Shown here: piece after piece, positions 1-5,704 of the stretch
Numbering within the stretch: position 1 is the stretch's first letter
Layout of the letters: every line of letters begins with the position of its first letter
From: JBEIUL01 sp044356865
GTDB lineage: Bacteria > Planctomycetota > Phycisphaerae > Phycisphaerales > SM1A02
DNA length: 15,071 nt
Direction: 5' to 3'
Assembly (NCBI GenBank): GCA_044356865.1
Contig: JBIKVN010000052.1
Coordinates: 1 to 15,071, forward strand
Program-made: the position numbers and the translations under genes
Notes under the pieces: generated by a model
Seen by the model: the letters and a program-made list of their open reading frames with translations, nothing else
The model's database searches: none
What the model was told of the DNA's origin: nothing

Positions 1-2
1 CA

Positions 3-989
3 CCGGGCCAGCCGGTCATCGCCCTCGTGAAGGGTGCCTCCGCCGACCAGGAGTTCGACCTCCTGCTGCTTGACGCGACGGGCACGGTGACCGAGCGGGC
101 CACCGCCCGCGGCGACGAGCATGTCGACCTGGCCGCGGCGCTGCCGGCGCTGGGTTCGATGGAGGACGTCCGCTGGCTGCAACTGGCGAAGGGCGAGGTG
201 CCGATCGGTTGCCCGTGGGTGGTGCAGCCGCTGGTCGGCCGGCCCGCGGTGCGCACCGCCCCCGCCCTGCGGCCCGACGGCAAGACCCCGTACACGCGGA
301 TCATCGGCTGGGGCGACGAGCTGCTCGAACCCGACAACCCCGAACACCAGCGGCTGAAGTCGCTCTGGCCCGCCGGCGAACCGATCGTGCGAAGCGGGCT
401 GCGGATCTACCCCGACCGGGATGTCCGGCTGCGGACCGAGGCCGGCGACATCCGCGTCGCCCTCGCCCCGGACCAGGCCCCGAACACCGCCTGGAACTTC
501 CGCGAGCTCGCCGCGGGCGGGCTCTACGACGGCACGGTCTTCCACCGGGTGGTGAAGTTCGATCGCGAGGGCCGTCCGTTCGTGATCCAGGGCGGCGACC
601 CGACCGGCACCGGCGACGGCGGGCCGGGCTACGACCTGCCGTTCGAGCGCAGTCGCCTCGCCCACGATTTCGGGGTGATCTCGATGGCCCGCGGCGACCA
701 GCCCGACACCGCGGGCAGCCAGTTCTTCTTCGGCCTGTCGCGCGAGGGCACCGCGCGGCTCGACACGCAGTACGGCGCGTTCGGCTGGGCGGTCGAGGGC
801 GGCGACGCGATCCTGCGGATCAGCGACGTCGAGATCGCCGACCTCGCTACGGGGCGACCGAAGCAGCCGGTGAAGGTGATCTCGGCCGAACTCGTGCCCG
901 CGCCGCCGCGGGTGCCGGGGCGGGGGCGACCGGACGGGCGGGTGACGGCGAGCGGGGCGGCACCGCAGGCTTCGGGTCCGGATCGTTGA
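3..989 (+). CDS. Cyclophilin-type peptidyl-prolyl cis-trans isomerase with N-terminal extension (5' partial)
   Basis: The reading frame is open to the left edge, so the true start probably lies outside. A GTG at 27 exists but has no ribosome site before it and falls inside what reads as continuous protein. Numbered from that GTG, the cyclophilin domain covers about residues 134-285. It shows FHRV (172-175), FVIQGGDPTGTGDGGPGY (185-202), GVISMARGDQPDTAGSQFFF (216-235) and LDTQYGAFG (245-253), which form the core of the family active site, including the catalytic Arg of FHR. A six-residue insertion separates FHRV from FVIQGG when compared with the next gene. Such enzymes isomerise Xaa-Pro bonds during protein folding. 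The roughly 130 residues before the domain match nothing I recognise. No signal peptide is visible because the true N-terminus is missing. The last ~30 residues are Gly/Pro/Arg-rich and probably disordered. The following gene is a second cyclophilin, 43 bases downstream. Confidence 0.88.
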   Translation, partial: PGQPVIALVKGASADQEFDLLLLDATGTVTERATARGDEHVDLAAALPALGSMEDVRWLQLAKGEVPIGCPWVVQPLVGRPAVRTAPALRPDGKTPYTRIIGWGDELLEPDNPEHQRLKSLWPAGEPIVRSGLRIYPDRDVRLRTEAGDIRVALAPDQAPNTAWNFRELAAGGLYDGTVFHRVVKFDREGRPFVIQGGDPTGTGDGGPGYDLPFERSRLAHDFGVISMARGDQPDTAGSQFFFGLSREGTARLDTQYGAFGWAVEGGDAILRISDVEIADLATGRPKQPVKVISAELVPAPPRVPGRGRPDGRVTASGAAPQASGPDR

Positions 990-1017
990 ACCTCGGGAAC
1001 CCCGCAGTTCCTTCCCG

Positions 1018-1023
1018 TACACT
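1018..1023 (+). promoter_or_regulatory. -10-like box before the compact cyclophilin
   Basis: TACACT matches the bacterial -10 consensus at the key first, second and last positions and ends about nine bases before the ATG. That would give a very short or absent leader, in keeping with the lack of a Shine-Dalgarno. No convincing -35 hexamer stands at the proper distance; a TTGAAC at 986-991 is too far upstream. The call is tentative. Confidence 0.3.
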
Positions 1024-1032
1024 TTCCGCCCC

Positions 1033-1509
1033 ATGGCCTACCCCACCGCCACCATCGAGACCGAGTTCGGACCCGTCACCGTCGAGCTCTGGAACGACGT
1101 CGCCCCGAAGCACGCCGAGAACTTCCTGAAGCTCGCGAAGCAGGGCTACTACGACGGCCTGACCTTCCACCGCATCATTCCCGGCTTCGTGATCCAGGGC
1201 GGCTGCCCGCAGGGCACCGGCACCGGCGGTCCGGGCTGGACGGTGAAGGCCGAATTCAACGACCGCGAGCATGTTCCGGGCGTCCTTTCGATGGCCCGCT
1301 CGGCGCATCCCGACAGCGCCGGCAGCCAGTTCTTCGTCTGCCTCACCCGCGAGCACTGCCGTCACCTCGACAAGCAGTACACGGCTTTCGGCAAGGTCAC
1401 CTCGGGCATGGACGCGATCGAGAAGATCGCCGCGACGCCGCTGAAGGACCCCCGGGCCGGGACGCCCGCGAAGGCCCCGAAGATGGTGAAGGTCACCGCG
1501 AACGGGTGA
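1033..1509 (+). CDS. Peptidyl-prolyl cis-trans isomerase, compact bacterial cyclophilin
   Basis: This is a complete 158-residue single-domain cyclophilin, the usual length for bacterial cytoplasmic PpiB-like enzymes, with no signal peptide. It catalyses cis-trans isomerisation of prolyl bonds. Visible motifs are FHRII (45-49, catalytic Arg47), GFVIQGG (51-57), GTGTGGPG (61-68), GVLSMAR (83-89), SAGSQFF (95-101) and LDKQYTAFGKV (112-122). The position equivalent to Trp121 of human CypA is His here, as in many bacterial forms, which usually means weak cyclosporin binding. The start follows a short leader: a TACACT box ends about nine bases before the ATG, and no Shine-Dalgarno is seen. It is a paralogue of the preceding gene, so the pair looks like an old tandem duplication or a two-gene folding cluster. 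Its last 17 bases overlap the 3' end of the convergent small gene on the other strand. Confidence 0.93.
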   Translation: MAYPTATIETEFGPVTVELWNDVAPKHAENFLKLAKQGYYDGLTFHRIIPGFVIQGGCPQGTGTGGPGWTVKAEFNDREHVPGVLSMARSAHPDSAGSQFFVCLTREHCRHLDKQYTAFGKVTSGMDAIEKIAATPLKDPRAGTPAKAPKMVKVTANG

Positions 1510-1669
1510 CGTCGCGGGGCCGTTCGGCCCGCTCGTCCGGCCTCATCGCACACTCGCCCCCGCAGCAGGGATCGATGTTGATCCCGCAGCGGCGGCATTG
1601 GCCGTGCCCGTGGACCTGGACGACCTCGAGCGGTTGGCCGCAATGGTCGCAGCGGACGGACTCGTTCAC
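1493..1669 (-). CDS. 58-residue cysteine-rich zinc-ribbon-like protein of unknown function
   Basis: This small gene starts at a GTG (1669-1667) that overlaps the TGA stop of the upstream gene (1668-1666) in a GTGA arrangement, the classic sign of translational coupling. The protein has two CxxC pairs, C7/C10 (CDHC) and C25/C28 (CRRC), separated by a His-containing stretch (H20, H22). Three more cysteines follow at 35, 36 and 40, then a basic, probably disordered tail. Four cysteines at this spacing suggest a small zinc ribbon (inference); the extra cysteines could bind another metal or form disulfides. It has no signal peptide, so it should be cytoplasmic, unlike its exported upstream partner. 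I do not recognise a named family. The frame stays open upstream of the GTG, but that part reads as the antisense of the neighbouring frame. The 3' end overlaps the convergent cyclophilin by 17 bases. Confidence 0.7.
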   Translation of the reverse strand: MNESVRCDHCGQPLEVVQVHGHGQCRRCGINIDPCCGGECAMRPDERAERPRDVTRSR

Positions 1670-2541
1670 GGGTCGAGGCCCTTGCCTTCGGCGGCGAAGC
1701 GGATCGCGGTCGGCCGCAGGTAGTTGCGGCCGGCGAACGAGACCACGGTGCCGGTGACGACGAGGGCGGGGTTCCCCTCGGTGCGGCGCAGCCGCGATTC
1801 GGCCACCTCGAGCAGGCGACACGGCAGCACGACGAGCGAGGCGGGCTCGATCGCCTCGCGCTGGTGCGTGAAGACGAATCGCGTGCCCCCGGTCACGGTG
1901 TCGCGGACGAGGCGGCCGCGGCGCGACTGGAGCAGCGAGCCATGGGCGATCGGGGCGGGACGGCCCGAACCGGCGGCGGCGATCTCCGCCTCGGTCGGGG
2001 CGAGCGACGCGGGAACGTTCCCGACCGCCTCGAGCAGCCGTCGCTCGAGATCGTCGGCGATCTCTTCCTCGTCCTCCGAGGTCGGCGTCGGCGCAGGCTT
2101 CGCCGGCTCGGGAGTCGCCACGGGCCCGAGCGGCGATGCGTAGGACAAGAGCAGCCAGTTCCGGCCGCCATAGGTGAGGACCTCGCCGCTGGCCTCGATC
2201 GATCCCGGCGCGACATCGGCCCGCCCGGCCAGCCGCACCACATCCTCGAGCACCGGGTTCGGCAGCAGGATGAAGTCGCGCTCAAGCCCGCCGGTGCCGC
2301 GGATCTCAGGCACGAATCGCCAGCCGCCGCCCTCGATCGGCTCGGCACGACCGCGGGCCAACAACAGCATCGTGCCCTCGCGAAGGAGCGCGGGGCGGCG
2401 GAGCGGAGGCGCGGCGGCCGGCGCAGGCGACGCCGCCGGGGCCTGGGCCGGCAATTCCCGCGAAGTCGCCGCGATGACGATGATGAACGCCGCCCCGAAA
2501 TGAGCGGCCCTCGACCTCAGGTTCGACCGGACGCGGTTCAC
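1666..2541 (-). CDS. Exported protein of unknown function with two copies of one module
   Basis: The protein is 291 residues long from a GTG at 2541. An upstream GTG at 2628 is also in frame, but codons between the two have many T and A third bases, unlike the rest, so that part looks non-coding. From 2541 the N-terminus is a normal signal peptide: basic start, hydrophobic FIIVIAA, and likely cleavage after PAQA near residue 34. A Pro/Ala linker follows. Two related modules sit at about 52-135 and 203-280. Each has a Gly-Gly-x-x-Arg-Phe-Val strand, a [DL]-[FV]-[IV]-L-P segment with a Leu-Glu-x-[VA] helix start, and a closing strand pair, EVLTYGGRNWLL in the first and TVVSFAGRNYLRP in the second. 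An acidic Pro-rich linker joins them. The pattern suggests a periplasmic or surface beta-rich domain pair. No catalytic motif is seen and I cannot name the family. It is translationally coupled to the zinc-ribbon-like gene downstream. Confidence 0.8.
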   Translation of the reverse strand: MNRVRSNLRSRAAHFGAAFIIVIAATSRELPAQAPAASPAPAAAPPLRRPALLREGTMLLLARGRAEPIEGGGWRFVPEIRGTGGLERDFILLPNPVLEDVVRLAGRADVAPGSIEASGEVLTYGGRNWLLLSYASPLGPVATPEPAKPAPTPTSEDEEEIADDLERRLLEAVGNVPASLAPTEAEIAAAGSGRPAPIAHGSLLQSRRGRLVRDTVTGGTRFVFTHQREAIEPASLVVLPCRLLEVAESRLRRTEGNPALVVTGTVVSFAGRNYLRPTAIRFAAEGKGLDP

Positions 2542-2634
2542 TCGGCGAAGGGTAACGGGCCGATCGGGATGCAGCGGCGGACGAAAATCGCCGATGATCT
2601 CTTTCCCCTCGCGACCAAAAACCCTCACGGCCGA

Positions 2635-2663
2635 TTGACGCGTGGGGGGCTCCTTGCCAAGAT
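2635..2663 (+). promoter_or_regulatory. Possible sigma70-type promoter of the tRNA-Cys gene
   Basis: TTGACG at 2635-2640 matches five of six -35 positions. At the ideal 17-base spacing, 2658-2663 reads CAAGAT, which matches only three of six -10 positions but keeps the important A and the final T. Transcription would begin about 35 bases before the mature tRNA, which is normal for a 5' tRNA leader. Confidence 0.45.
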
Positions 2664-2704
2664 GCCTCCCCGTCGGGCGGCCAACCGCTCACGGTCACCC
2701 GTTC

Positions 2705-2778
2705 GGCCGGATACCCAAGTGGCCTAAGGGGACGGATTGCAAATCCGTTATTCGCGGGTTCAAATCCCGCTCCGGCCT
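2705..2778 (+). tRNA. tRNA-Cys (anticodon GCA)
   Basis: A complete cloverleaf can be drawn. The 7-bp acceptor stem GGCCGGA (2705-2711) pairs with TCCGGCC (2771-2777). The D arm contains AAGTGGCCTAA. The 5-bp anticodon stem ACGGA/TCCGT closes a TTGCAAA loop with anticodon GCA. The 5-bp T stem GCGGG/CCCGC closes a TTCAAAT loop. The discriminator base is U73 (2778), a known identity element for cysteinyl-tRNA synthetase. The 3' CCA is not encoded and must be added after transcription. A strong hairpin terminator follows at once, so the gene is probably transcribed alone. Confidence 0.97.
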
Positions 2779-2780
2779 TC

Positions 2781-2824
2781 GCGACCCCTGCCCCTCGACC
2801 AAGGGCGGGGGTCGCGGTCGTTTT
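2781..2824 (+). terminator. Rho-independent terminator after tRNA-Cys
   Basis: A 13-bp stem is formed by 2781-2793 (GCGACCCCTGCCC) and 2803-2815 (GGGCGGGGGTCGC), with one T-G wobble and a nine-base loop. A short T run at 2821-2824 follows after five bases. The stem is very stable and the position directly after the tRNA fits. The T tract is short, as is common in GC-rich genomes. Confidence 0.8.
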
Positions 2825-2926
2825 CGGCGGCTTCACCCTTCCCTTCCCGCCGGAAACCGGGAATGATGGTGGCTTCGAGGCGTCGGAAGCCGCCGCCTCG
2901 CGTCTTGCGAAGGCTCGCACCTTCGC
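2825..2926 (+). other. Inverted-repeat-rich leader before the Trp/Gly-rich protein
   Basis: Several stems can be drawn in this leader. CGGCGGCTTC (2825-2834) is perfectly complementary to GAAGCCGCCG (2886-2895). GGTGGCTTC (2868-2876) can pair with the same arm using one wobble, so the two foldings exclude each other. An inner hairpin TTCCCG/CGGGAA lies at 2844-2849 and 2858-2863. A perfect 7-bp hairpin GCGAAGG/CCTTCGC with a six-base loop lies at 2907-2926, 14 bases before the Shine-Dalgarno. This may be a structured mRNA leader. GC-rich DNA makes such pairings easily, so function is unproven. Confidence 0.4.
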
Positions 2927-2940
2927 CCGGGCAACGCCCC

Positions 2941-2946
2941 AAGGGG
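2941..2946 (+). promoter_or_regulatory. Ribosome binding site setting the start at 2953
   Basis: AAGGGG lies six bases before the ATG at 2953. It favours this start over the in-frame ATG pair at 2863/2866 and over any start overlapping the tRNA. Confidence 0.6.
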
Positions 2947-2952
2947 TCGGTC

Positions 2953-4797
2953 ATGCGTCGGAACACCGCTCGTCGTGTCGATGCCGACGGCATCGCACTG
3001 TCGGAAACCGTTCGCACCCGGTTCATCGCCGGCGCGGTCGCGCTGGCCGCGATCGCCGCCCCGGCCTTTGGGCAGAAGGGAAGCGCTCCGACCTCGGGCG
3101 GTTCGCCGAGGGTGTCGGCACCCTCGATGCCGAAGGCCGCGCCGCCGCGGGTGGCTCCACCGAGCGCGGCACCGCCGCGCGTCGCCGCTCCGCCGAAAGC
3201 CCCACCGCCCAACGTTTCCGCTCCCCCGCCTTCGGGCCGCGTCGGCAGCGGATCGCGATCGACTCGTCCGCCGACGGTGGTCGTGCCCGATCCGCCGAAG
3301 CCGGCGCCGCGGGTTCGCACGCCTGAACCGCCCCGCGGTTCGCCGAGTTCGAGAAGCGGCCCGTCCGGCAAGGCCAGCCCGCTTCCGGATGCGGGAGGAC
3401 GAATCCCGCCGCGCACTCCGCCCGCGCCGCCGACGACGAACGGCACGCCCACGAAGACGACGACCGCCACCCGCACGCGAACCTTCGACGGCGGGAAGCC
3501 GCTGCCGAAGCCGGTCGATGTCGCGACGCCGGGCAAGCCGGGCGGCGATCTCGCCCGCACCCCGCGGGCCGGTCGTACGGGCGATCGCACTGCCCGCGGC
3601 GACGGTCGCGCGAACATCTTCCCGACCGGTCGCTCGCCCGATTCGCTTCCGCCGCTGCCGCCCGTGACCGGCGGCGACCTCAGGGCCGAGCGACCGCCGA
3701 CGATCAAGTCGGACCGGCCCGACCTCTCGAGCGGTCGCGGCCAGCCGCCGCCGCGCGATCGTCCCTCGGGCGACCCCGTCGGCAACGGCGACACGATCGT
3801 GGTGAACGGCGATGTCTTCGTGAACAACGGGACCATCAACGTATGGAATGGACCCGGCTACGGGAACTGGTGGTATCCGGGGAACTGCGGCTCTCCGGCG
3901 TGGAACTGGTACGGAAGCTCGTGGGCCGGCCCGTGGTGGAACACCTGCGGAGGCTGGGGTGGAGGCTGGGGCAACGGCTGGAGCCTCGGGCTCGCTTTCG
4001 GCTCGGGCGGCTTCGGCTTGTCGTTCGGATACTCGTCGGGCTGGGGCGGCTACGCGTGGCCGGGGCCGTGGTACGGGTGGAACGGATGCGGTCCGGCGTG
4101 GGGCAGCTGGTACGGCGGTTGCAATCCGTGGTGGGGCGCGTCGATCTCGCTCGTGAACTGCGGCTGGTACCCGAGCATTCCCTGCTGGAACCCGTGCGGC
4201 CCGTGGTGGGGCGGCTACGCGTGGTCGTCGTACGCGGCGTGGGCGCCGTATCCGACGATCGTCGCGGTGACCGTGCCGGTCGAGCCGGCGACGGTGGTGA
4301 CGGTGGTCGAGCCCGCGCCGATGCTTGTTTCGCCACTCGCCCCGATCGCCCCGATGGGCGCGGTCGAGAGCGAGGCGTGGGCACTCCTGTCGGAAGGATT
4401 CCCCGAGACCGCGGCCGGGCTTTTCGCCTCTCTGCACGACGACCGTCCGGACGATCCGCGGCCGCTGGCGGGCTACGCGATCGCCCTCGCGAACCTCGGT
4501 GACACCGCCGGTGCCGCGGCGACGCTGCGGCGGGCGCTGGCCATCGACGCGTCGATCCTTGGCGGACTGCCGGTGTCACCCGAGCTCGCGGGCCGGCTGC
4601 AATCGCTCGAGTCGGCGGCGCGGGTCACGACGCGGCAGGCCGCCGCGACGGCCGACGCGTACTTCCTGCTGGCGTGCTGGCGAACGATGCTGGGACGCTC
4701 GACCGAGGCGCACTTCGCCGCGACGCTGGCGGTGGAGAAGGGCGACGGTTCGGCGGGAACGGCGCGGTTCCGCGACTGGCTGGCGAACGTGGGGTGA
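2953..4797 (+). CDS. Exported protein with Pro-rich stalk, Trp/Gly/Cys-rich domain and TPR-like C-terminus
   Basis: The predicted product is 614 residues. The frame is open further upstream, but that region is tRNA and leader. The start at 2953 has a Shine-Dalgarno and gives a signal peptide (long basic n-region, hydrophobic FIAGAVALAAIAAPAFG at 24-40, cleavage near 40). Residues 41-280 are Pro-, Arg-, Gly- and Ser-rich, with repeats of the type APPRVAPP, and are likely a disordered stalk. Residues 281-296 hold a short Asn/Val-rich strand segment (DTIVVNGDVFVNNGTINV). Residues 297-433 are dominated by Gly and Trp, with about 25 Trp and seven Cys, in units such as GGWGGGWGNGW and NPWWG. A hydrophobic Val/Pro linker precedes residues 470-614, which are helical with TPR-like spacing (LAGYAIALANLGDTAGAAATLRRALAI pattern, then AYFLLACWRTMLGRSTEAHFAATLA). 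The TPR part suggests a protein-binding role. The whole is not a family I can name. The convergent gene ends nine bases away. Confidence 0.85.
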   Translation: MRRNTARRVDADGIALSETVRTRFIAGAVALAAIAAPAFGQKGSAPTSGGSPRVSAPSMPKAAPPRVAPPSAAPPRVAAPPKAPPPNVSAPPPSGRVGSGSRSTRPPTVVVPDPPKPAPRVRTPEPPRGSPSSRSGPSGKASPLPDAGGRIPPRTPPAPPTTNGTPTKTTTATRTRTFDGGKPLPKPVDVATPGKPGGDLARTPRAGRTGDRTARGDGRANIFPTGRSPDSLPPLPPVTGGDLRAERPPTIKSDRPDLSSGRGQPPPRDRPSGDPVGNGDTIVVNGDVFVNNGTINVWNGPGYGNWWYPGNCGSPAWNWYGSSWAGPWWNTCGGWGGGWGNGWSLGLAFGSGGFGLSFGYSSGWGGYAWPGPWYGWNGCGPAWGSWYGGCNPWWGASISLVNCGWYPSIPCWNPCGPWWGGYAWSSYAAWAPYPTIVAVTVPVEPATVVTVVEPAPMLVSPLAPIAPMGAVESEAWALLSEGFPETAAGLFASLHDDRPDDPRPLAGYAIALANLGDTAGAAATLRRALAIDASILGGLPVSPELAGRLQSLESAARVTTRQAAATADAYFLLACWRTMLGRSTEAHFAATLAVEKGDGSAGTARFRDWLANVG

Positions 4798-4806
4798 GAC
4801 GAGACG

Positions 4807-5664
4807 TCAGGCCGTCCACGCCGCGAGCAGGATCGTGAGGTCGCTCGAACCCACCGTGCCGTCGCCATCGAGGTCGCCCGGGCCCGGCGTGCTCCAACTC
4901 GCAAGCAGCGTCGCGAGGTCGGCGGCGTTCACGACGCCGTCGCCGTTCAGGTCTGCCGGGTTCGGCGGCGGCGGAGGCGTGAAGACGACGGTGAGCTGCG
5001 GCCGCGTCGACGCCCCGGCCTCGCGCGAGTCGAAGCGCTTCACGCTTTGCTGCGTCGCCTCGTTGCCCTTGAAGAGCCAGCCGTGGTTCGTGGTCGGTTC
5101 GTTCACCCACTGCTGGATGTCCGCGACCAGACCCGCGGTCGAGGTCCAGGTGTAGAAGCCCTGGCCGCCGACATTGCGGGTCGCGCTGGCCGTCGCCGCG
5201 AAGTCGCCGCCCGCGGTGGTCCACGGCTGCCCGGGATGGAAACGGTTGATCCAGGTCGCGTCGCCCGGCGTCGAGGCCGCGCCGCCGCCGCCGAACGCGA
5301 GCGACGTGCCCTCGCCCCACGAGGCGAGCAGGCGATGGAGGGCGACCGGATGCTGGGCGTTCACGCCCGCCGCCGAGCAGTAGAGCCGCAGCGAGACCGA
5401 GCTGATCGTCGAGCCGACGGGAATCGACGAGAGGTCGAACCGCACCAGGCCGCGGCGGAAGCTCCCGCCGCCGTTGGCGCCGACGCGTCCGGCGAAGAAG
5501 TACGCCGAGAGGGCGCTCGAGTACGCCCCGGTCGGATCCTGGATCAGCGTGTTGTCCTTCGCGGGCGTGAAGGTGACGGTGTCGGCCACCGCGGGGAGCG
5601 GACACGCGACGGCGAGGGCGACGGGAAGGACGGCGGACTGAAAGATCGAGGCAAGCGGCTTCAT
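4807..5664 (-). CDS. Exported DNRLRE-type protein with C-terminal dockerin-like tag
   Basis: The product is 285 residues from the ATG at 5664; the open frame continues upstream but there lies antisense to the neighbouring gene's end. Residues 1-28 form a signal peptide (ending PAVADT). Residues 29-228 resemble the DNRLRE domain: DNTLIQ at 37-42, RRGLVRFDLSSIP at 70-82, ISSVSLRLYCS at 87-97, and a closing GWLFKGNE...RFDSREA...PQLTVVF region at 195-228. This all-beta domain is common in secreted and carbohydrate-linked bacterial proteins and is usually non-catalytic. A Pro-rich linker leads to two dockerin/EF-hand-like repeats, DLNGDGVVNAADLATLLASW (238-257) and DLDGDGTVGSSDLTILLAAW (264-283), with Asp/Asn at calcium-loop positions. 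It lies 40 bases after the nuclease-fold gene, which bears the same tag, so co-transcription is likely. Substrate or ligand is unknown. Confidence 0.86.
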   Translation of the reverse strand: MKPLASIFQSAVLPVALAVACPLPAVADTVTFTPAKDNTLIQDPTGAYSSALSAYFFAGRVGANGGGSFRRGLVRFDLSSIPVGSTISSVSLRLYCSAAGVNAQHPVALHRLLASWGEGTSLAFGGGGAASTPGDATWINRFHPGQPWTTAGGDFAATASATRNVGGQGFYTWTSTAGLVADIQQWVNEPTTNHGWLFKGNEATQQSVKRFDSREAGASTRPQLTVVFTPPPPPNPADLNGDGVVNAADLATLLASWSTPGPGDLDGDGTVGSSDLTILLAAWTA

Positions 5665-5704
5665 GGTGGTGGCGGTTCGTCGGTGCGGATGGTTTCGGAT
5701 GCGG

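Noticed and set aside
2542..2628. Longer N-terminus for the duplicated-module protein
   Set aside because: These codons have many T/A third bases unlike the rest of the gene, no ribosome site precedes the GTG at 2628, and the added residues would push the signal peptide far from the N-terminus.
2737..2952. Extension of the Trp/Gly-rich gene upstream through the leader into tRNA-Cys
   Set aside because: The extended frame overlaps a perfect tRNA and its terminator. The start at 2953 has a ribosome site and puts the signal peptide near the N-terminus.
3073..3330. Repeated APPRVAPP-like units as a DNA tandem repeat or CRISPR
   Set aside because: The repetition is at protein level with variable unit length and in-frame coding. 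There are no identical DNA repeats with unique spacers.
2833..4437. A 534-codon Arg-rich open frame on the - strand opposite the Trp/Gly-rich gene
   Set aside because: The + strand frame has a signal peptide, ribosome site and TPR-like end. The antisense translation is almost only Arg, Ala, Pro and Gly.
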